A stretch of 11,049 bases of DNA. It comes from Micrococcaceae bacterium UBA3381. GTDB lineage: Bacteria; Actinomycetota; Actinomycetes; Actinomycetales; Micrococcaceae. Each line of letters opens with the position of its first letter. Position 1 is the stretch's first letter. The translations under genes and the position numbers were made by a program. This document shows, piece after piece, positions 7,878-11,049 of the stretch. The stretch is from positions 1-11,049 of the forward strand of contig DEPX01000036.1 in NCBI GenBank assembly GCA_002358975.1. The letters run 5' to 3'. The notes below the pieces were generated by a model. The model was not told the DNA's origin. It saw nothing but the letters and a program-made list of their open reading frames with translations, and did not search any database.

Positions 7878-8103
7878 CTTTCTGATAGTGAAGCTGTCAA
7901 ATATCAAAGCCCGCCTAGTGTCTAATCGGGTATACCCTGCTGGGATTGCGTGGGACCTTGTGTATCCCGGCGGAAGAAGAACGCGAAATCATAGACCAGC
8001 TGGTCTATTCCATGGAGTTTTGCTGAATCCGCCACCAAGCAGCACGGCATGGAACAAGTGCTGAGCATCTCTGACCAAATGGCCTCTACCCGGAGGGGCC
8101 ATC
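7878..8103 (+). pseudogene. Decayed internal fragment of a second umuC copy
   Basis: This stretch aligns with the middle of umuC at window positions 357-573, same strand. Two blocks are clear. Bases 7961-8004 match umuC 442-485 at about 39 of 44 positions, and 8043-8093 match 523-573 at about 42 of 51 (my count by eye). Translated in register, the first block reads TLLGLRGTLCIP and then EEEREIIDQLVYS, against TLLELRGTACIP and EEEREIKDQLIYS in umuC. It then hits an in-frame TGA (8024-8026) and has a one-base insertion. The reading resumes in the shifted frame as HGMEQVLS, against DGMEQVLS. Weaker similarity (SDSEAV against RDADAV) runs up to about 7878 with small deletions and a TAG. Both ends of the gene are missing. 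The fragment cannot give a functional polymerase and marks an old insertion, duplication or recombination between the AbiJ-like and RES-like genes. Confidence 0.85.
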
Positions 8104-8117
8104 GGATTTAGATGTTT

Positions 8118-9323
8118 TCAGTACTGGTCTACCCAGTCCAACATTTCTTGGAAGTCGTTAAAGCGATCTTGGGGGATCTCTTGAAGTCCGATTTTGTCGC
8201 CTACGCTTTCCACCCCATCAGAAAATGCGCGATACACGGCGGTTATCCCTTCATCGTCAGCTGAGATGAATTGCCCTGCCAGTACATTCTTTACCGATAG
8301 TTTCGTATGTGCATTATCTGGAGCGATCACGGCATTATCTGCATTGGGTATGAGTGTGGATTTAAAAATCCAACCATCATTCACGTGATCAATGGGAAAG
8401 AACGATTCCAGTACTTGCTGAGTTAGCGAGTAAAGATCATCATGTTCGTGTGAAGCTGGAATCGTGAGAACATCGCGAATGAATGTGCTCAGAGCTTCTT
8501 CGATATTCTGCTCATGTGCTGTCAGCGCTGTATCAGTATTAGTAATACCGATTCTTTTGAATCGAATAGGCGTATGAAGTCGATACCAGACAAGGATAAA
8601 GATATCGTCTGGTTCTAACCCTGCTTCACGCATCGGGGCCAGGGGATTTCCCATACACGTATACAACAGCGGTTGCTCGGGCTGGTTAAGCCGCCCCGCA
8701 CGGACAAACTTTTTCGGAGCTTCCCAGAGATCTCCTCTTGTTAGGCCATTTCGCATAGTATCTGCACTGACTTTTCGGGCGCGCCAAAAATCAGTGCCCG
8801 GTGGATACTCGTCCCAACTAAACCCGAAGCAAAATTCATCTCTTATGCTGACTAAATCTTTGACTTCTTCGGCTACAGCTCTGGGGTCCTTCGATAGCGG
8901 TTCGGACCAAAATTTTTCGACGCTGCGCTGGAAATCACCAAGATCAAAGCGAGAATAAAATGCACGTTTCTTCTCGACAATTGAACCCCAATCTTGGTCC
9001 ACAAATACGTTATTCGTATCCATCGATCTTTGCTCCTGGCTTTTCGCAGAATCATTGCTTGGTGATAGACCTTCAGCAGGCTCTAATGGCCCATGCAGCG
9101 TATACCTCGTAATATACGCACCACCTGATGAATCCTCATCAAGTACCCACGTCCTGGAAAGCGGGTCGGATTCTAGTTGTGTGATGCTCTTTGGCTCACC
9201 AACTTTTTCTCGGTAAACATCCAGAGCATCTTCGTAGGAGGGGCAGATAGCATATAAATCCACTACCGCATCATCTGTGCCAATATCGCGGACTTCAAGC
9301 AGGGCATAAACGTTGTGATCCAT
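8118..9323 (-). CDS. RES-domain-like protein (putative NAD+-consuming toxin) with extra N-terminal region
   Basis: The C-terminal part of this 401-aa protein shows the pattern of RES domains. DFWRAR (residues 178-183) comes first, then VRAGRLN (207-213), then LLYT (219-222) and MREAG (231-235). It ends with DGWIFKSTLIPNADNAVIAP (316-335), which matches the usual '(D)G..YPS.....N.A' block. The Arg, Tyr, Glu and Ser residues conserved in RES toxins have counterparts at R211, Y221, E233 and S322. Characterised RES toxins of RES-Xre systems destroy NAD+ (MbcT by phosphorolysis). No Xre-type antitoxin gene is adjacent, so it may be controlled in another way. Residues 1-100 (YALLEVRDIG...ITRYTLHGPLEP) form a separate region that I do not recognise, followed by a low-complexity linker (84-100). 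The ATG at 9323 has only a weak ribosome binding site, while an in-frame ATG at 9023 has a strong one. Function is inferred; the RES assignment is moderately sure. Confidence 0.62.
   Translation of the reverse strand: MDHNVYALLEVRDIGTDDAVVDLYAICPSYEDALDVYREKVGEPKSITQLESDPLSRTWVLDEDSSGGAYITRYTLHGPLEPAEGLSPSNDSAKSQEQRSMDTNNVFVDQDWGSIVEKKRAFYSRFDLGDFQRSVEKFWSEPLSKDPRAVAEEVKDLVSIRDEFCFGFSWDEYPPGTDFWRARKVSADTMRNGLTRGDLWEAPKKFVRAGRLNQPEQPLLYTCMGNPLAPMREAGLEPDDIFILVWYRLHTPIRFKRIGITNTDTALTAHEQNIEEALSTFIRDVLTIPASHEHDDLYSLTQQVLESFFPIDHVNDGWIFKSTLIPNADNAVIAPDNAHTKLSVKNVLAGQFISADDEGITAVYRAFSDGVESVGDKIGLQEIPQDRFNDFQEMLDWVDQY
9021..9037 (-). promoter_or_regulatory. Strong internal ribosome binding site and in-frame start inside the RES-like gene
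   Basis: On the minus strand AGGAG (9037-9033) is followed by nine bases and the ATG at 9023-9021, in frame, at codon 101 of the long form. Translation from here would give a 301-aa protein (MDTNNVFVDQDW...) that contains the RES-like part without the N-terminal region. It could be the true start or a second start; the continuous upstream frame of 100 codons favours two products or the long form. Confidence 0.5.
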
Positions 9324-9358
9324 GCCATCAAGATAACTGCCTTATGAGAATACTCCAA

Positions 9359-9449
9359 GGTGTGACTGTTAACTTCGTTTGGCGGGGTTTCGCGGCTTCA
9401 TATGGCGCCCTGCCCGTCACTGGACCTGTTGATACCTAAATGCACCACT
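9359..9449. repeat. Imperfect 91-bp direct repeat, copy 1
   Basis: This copy aligns without net gaps with 9493-9583 at an offset of 134 bases, about 75 of 91 positions identical by eye. The best kept parts are the left end (CTGTTAACTTCGTTTGGCGG, 9366-9385) and the right end (AAATGCACCACT, 9438-9449). On the minus strand both copies read V-V-H-L-G and run to a stop at the same aligned position (tca at 9398-9400 here), which may mean they come from the 3' end of a lost gene such as a transposase. That origin is only a guess. Confidence 0.85.
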
Positions 9450-9464
9450 TCGAGGGCCAAGGCT

Positions 9465-9481
9465 GCCTACGGCGTGTAGGC
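9465..9481. other. Short hairpin between the two 91-bp repeats
   Basis: GCCTAC (9465-9470) and GTAGGC (9476-9481) form a perfect 6-bp stem with a 5-base loop (GGCGT). No T-run follows on either strand, so it is not a standard terminator. It lies in the 43-base spacer between the direct repeats and is absent after copy 2. Confidence 0.5.
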
Positions 9482-9492
9482 GAATAGATGTG

Positions 9493-9583
9493 GGTGTGCC
9501 TGTTAACTTCGTTTGGCGGCTTTTCGCAGCTTCATTTGGCGGTCTGTCCGTTATTTCTCGTGTTGCTACCCAAATGCACCACT
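9493..9583. repeat. Imperfect 91-bp direct repeat, copy 2, with internal 13-bp sub-repeat
   Basis: This is the second copy of the unit starting at 9359. Within it CTTCGTTTGGCGG (9507-9519) and CTTCATTTGGCGG (9530-9542) are near-identical and 23 bases apart; copy 1 has a more decayed second word (CTTCATATGGCGC, 9396-9408). The repeats lie between the divergent starts of the RES-like and coiled-coil genes, so they may be regulatory or be leftovers of an insertion. Confidence 0.85.
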
Positions 9584-9691
9584 ACACCACCCACGGGGTG
9601 AGCTACTGACGGCGAAAGCCGCGTGAATCTTGCGAGTATCCTACTCTGGTGGTGAGACACGTCAGCCTAGGGCTCAAGAGAAAGTTGGAAA
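9584..9691. other. Upstream region of the coiled-coil gene
   Basis: This region has a small GAAA-loop hairpin, CGGC-GAAA-GCCG (9610-9621). Possible -10 words are TATCCT or TACTCT near 9637-9647, without a good -35. The purine stretch AAGAGAAAGTTGGAAA runs into the ATG at 9692 and is the likely but not strong ribosome binding site. Together with the repeats before it, it makes a 368-base gene-free stretch. Confidence 0.35.
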
Positions 9692-10936
9692 ATGCACAGC
9701 GAAGGGATCAGTCAGCACCCGGTATGGGATGCGTTAGACAACGCCAGACTACAGCTTGAAGGTCTAGCCAAGAACGTTATAGGGACAGAAGTTCCTCCGG
9801 CATTTGAGATTCTTCGCAGTATTACTGTTGCGGAAACGCTGAAAGGCGTTCCACCTATTTTTGTTGCCGAGGAAAAACTCAACCAACTTACTGAAACAGC
9901 CAAAGGAATCTCCCAAACGGTCGTCACCGGTTTGGAGGATGAAACTGAGGTTGTGCAGCAGTTGTCAGAGTATTCCCAAGAGATGGCAACGACACTTCTT
10001 GCCCTGCCAGTTAACTTCCACAATGATGCAGGGCTAGACAAGTATGAACAGTCAGCGCAAAATTTCGTGAACACTCTTGCCTCGACTGCTGATCACTTAA
10101 GAGAGAAGAATAATGAAGCTGATGCGCTGCTCGAAGACTACGAACGACGTGTTAATGAGAAACAAGAACAGATTGACGAGAGGTTTGAGAAGCGTCAAGA
10201 GGAGTTAGGGCAGCAGTTATCCGGCCTCCAAGCAACGGTAGATGAGATCAAAGAAACTATTGAGACGCAGAAAACCCGGCTGGATGAAGCTTTAAACGCT
10301 TTTTCCGAAAAATCGTCGGCTCAGGTTGAAGCCGCAGAGGAAAAACATGCGGAACTGCGGCAGGAAGCTGAAAAACAATCGTCCCAGCAACGGCAGCGAA
10401 TCGAGGAGCAGGCTAAGGCGATTGTCGATCAGCTCACCGAATACGAAGACCAAGCAAGCCGATTAGTGGAATCCACCGCAAAAGGAACGATCTCCGCCGA
10501 ATACGGCGCTCGGGCCAACACAGAACGTAGAGCCGCGCTGGGGTGGAGCCTCGGTGCTGTGGCAGTAGCTTTGGCTGGTTTATGGGTACTTGTCCAAGGT
10601 ATAGGCAACATCGAGGCTATGACAGTTTCACAGACTATTTGGAAATCCAGTGTGACGCTCGTACTGTTAGCCGTCGCGGGATATATGGGCAGCGAAGCTG
10701 GAGCACACCGTAAAGAAGAACGAGACGCAAAGCGCACTCAACTCGATCTGAATGCTATTCACCCATTCTTGAGCCAGATGAACGAAGCAGACGCAGCACC
10801 CTTGCGGAAAGAGTTTGCACAGAGAGTATTTAGCAGACCTCTTGCAAACAAGAAAAGCCACAATGGGTTCCGACTCTGGTCACTACCAACTAGCAGTACG
10901 GAAGAAAAAGATTCTTCCCAAGAGTCTCAGAAATAA
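9692..10936 (+). CDS. Coiled-coil membrane protein with two transmembrane helices, function unknown
   Basis: This 414-aa protein does not match a family that I can name. Residues 1-135 are mixed helical sequence. Residues about 136-262 are a long charged heptad-like stretch rich in Glu, Gln, Lys and Arg (for example EKQEQIDERFEKRQEEL, 156-172), predicted by eye as a coiled coil. Two hydrophobic segments follow: about 281-303 (AALGWSLGAVAVALAGLWVL and on) and about 317-335 (KSSVTLVLLAVAGYMGSEA), separated by a short loop. There is no signal peptide. After the second segment comes HRKEERDAKRTQLDLNAIHP (339-358) and a short helix ending in FAQRVFSRP; this R/E-rich region directly after a helix pair recalls other large coiled-coil membrane proteins. 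The long N-terminal part and the C-terminal tail should lie on the same side of the membrane, probably the cytoplasm. A sensing or membrane-damaging role in defence is conceivable but is only inferred from the neighbours. Confidence 0.8.
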   Translation: MHSEGISQHPVWDALDNARLQLEGLAKNVIGTEVPPAFEILRSITVAETLKGVPPIFVAEEKLNQLTETAKGISQTVVTGLEDETEVVQQLSEYSQEMATTLLALPVNFHNDAGLDKYEQSAQNFVNTLASTADHLREKNNEADALLEDYERRVNEKQEQIDERFEKRQEELGQQLSGLQATVDEIKETIETQKTRLDEALNAFSEKSSAQVEAAEEKHAELRQEAEKQSSQQRQRIEEQAKAIVDQLTEYEDQASRLVESTAKGTISAEYGARANTERRAALGWSLGAVAVALAGLWVLVQGIGNIEAMTVSQTIWKSSVTLVLLAVAGYMGSEAGAHRKEERDAKRTQLDLNAIHPFLSQMNEADAAPLRKEFAQRVFSRPLANKKSHNGFRLWSLPTSSTEEKDSSQESQK

Positions 10937-11026
10937 AAGCCAAAGTAACTAATAGGCGCTGCCCTCGTCTCCAAGGGACAAGAATCGATACGTTGACCCT
11001 ATGAACTAGGTTCAGGTGTGTAAACG

Positions 11027-11038
11027 CGGGTATACCCG
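11027..11038. promoter_or_regulatory. 12-bp perfect palindrome, possible operator
   Basis: CGGGTATACCCG is a perfect inverted repeat; one mismatched pair further out (11026/11039) is followed by two more matching pairs. It lies about 90 bases behind the coiled-coil gene, near the end of the window, where a next gene or its promoter might begin. The 10-base core GGGTATACCC also occurs at 7928-7937 in the umuC remnant. Binding by a regulator is possible but not shown. Confidence 0.35.
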
Positions 11039-11049
11039 TGTGGTGGCCT

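Noticed and set aside
7828..8064. Open frame of 78 codons across the umuC remnant
   Set aside because: It is in a frame other than the umuC-like one over the best conserved blocks, so it is a by-product of decay and not a gene.
8873..9055. Open frame of 60 codons on the minus strand inside the RES-like gene in another frame
   Set aside because: It overlaps the strong AGGAG/ATG site only by chance and has no recognisable content; the RES-like frame is longer and coherent.
9359..9583. CRISPR-like array
   Set aside because: There are only two units of 91 bp, they differ at about 16 positions, and there is no set of regular short repeats or cas gene.
9359..9583. IS481-type transposase 3' end, suggested by V-V-H-L-G on the minus strand
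   Set aside because: The readable frame is fewer than 20 codons in each copy and shows no catalytic residues, so the family cannot be assigned; kept only as a guess in the repeat entries.
10429..10737. Open frame of 102 codons opposite the coiled-coil gene
   Set aside because: It is antisense to the membrane segments of the + strand gene, with no start signal or family resemblance.
10961..10979. Terminator after the coiled-coil gene (CCCT...AGGG)
   Set aside because: The stem is only four to five pairs with an eight-base loop and no T-run follows.

Overview
The window reads as a defence-gene island in a bacterium of moderate GC content. It is probably an actinobacterium (Corynebacterium or a Micrococcales relative are my best guesses). 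This rests on family resemblance of the UmuC-type polymerase, the GTG start of the methyltransferase gene and GGAG-type ribosome binding sites. It is an impression, not a proof. There are no rRNA, tRNA or CRISPR features and no intact transposase.

Layout. (1) Positions 1-1011, + strand: the 3' four fifths of a UmuC-type Y-family DNA polymerase gene, cut by the window edge. (2) Positions 1016-5728, - strand: a two-gene restriction-modification operon of type III architecture. A beta-class adenine methyltransferase (mod-like, GTG start) is followed with zero spacing by a DEAD/DEAH helicase-nuclease subunit (res-like). It converges on umuC with only 4 bases between the stop codons. (3) Positions 5909-6718, + strand: a zinc-finger protein of HNH-endonuclease type, divergent from the RM operon. 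(4) Positions 6856-7773, - strand: an AbiJ-type abortive-infection protein. (5) About 7878-8103, + strand: a decayed second copy of an internal part of umuC. (6) Positions 8118-9323, - strand: a protein whose C-terminal part resembles RES-domain (NAD+-consuming) toxins, behind an N-terminal region I do not recognise. (7) Positions 9324-9691: a gene-free stretch with two imperfect 91-bp direct repeats 134 bp apart. (8) Positions 9692-10936, + strand: a coiled-coil protein with two membrane segments. (9) A short tail with a 12-bp perfect palindrome.

How the parts may work together. The RM operon would act first, by cleaving unmodified invading DNA. The HNH-like protein could be another nuclease. 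The AbiJ-like and RES-like proteins are candidates for a second line that stops or kills an infected cell. The membrane coiled-coil protein is unassigned but fits the setting. The functional link is inferred from co-location and family knowledge. The decayed umuC copy, the repeats and the AT-richer genes suggest that the region was assembled by several insertions and recombinations, with umuC perhaps carried on the same mobile DNA.
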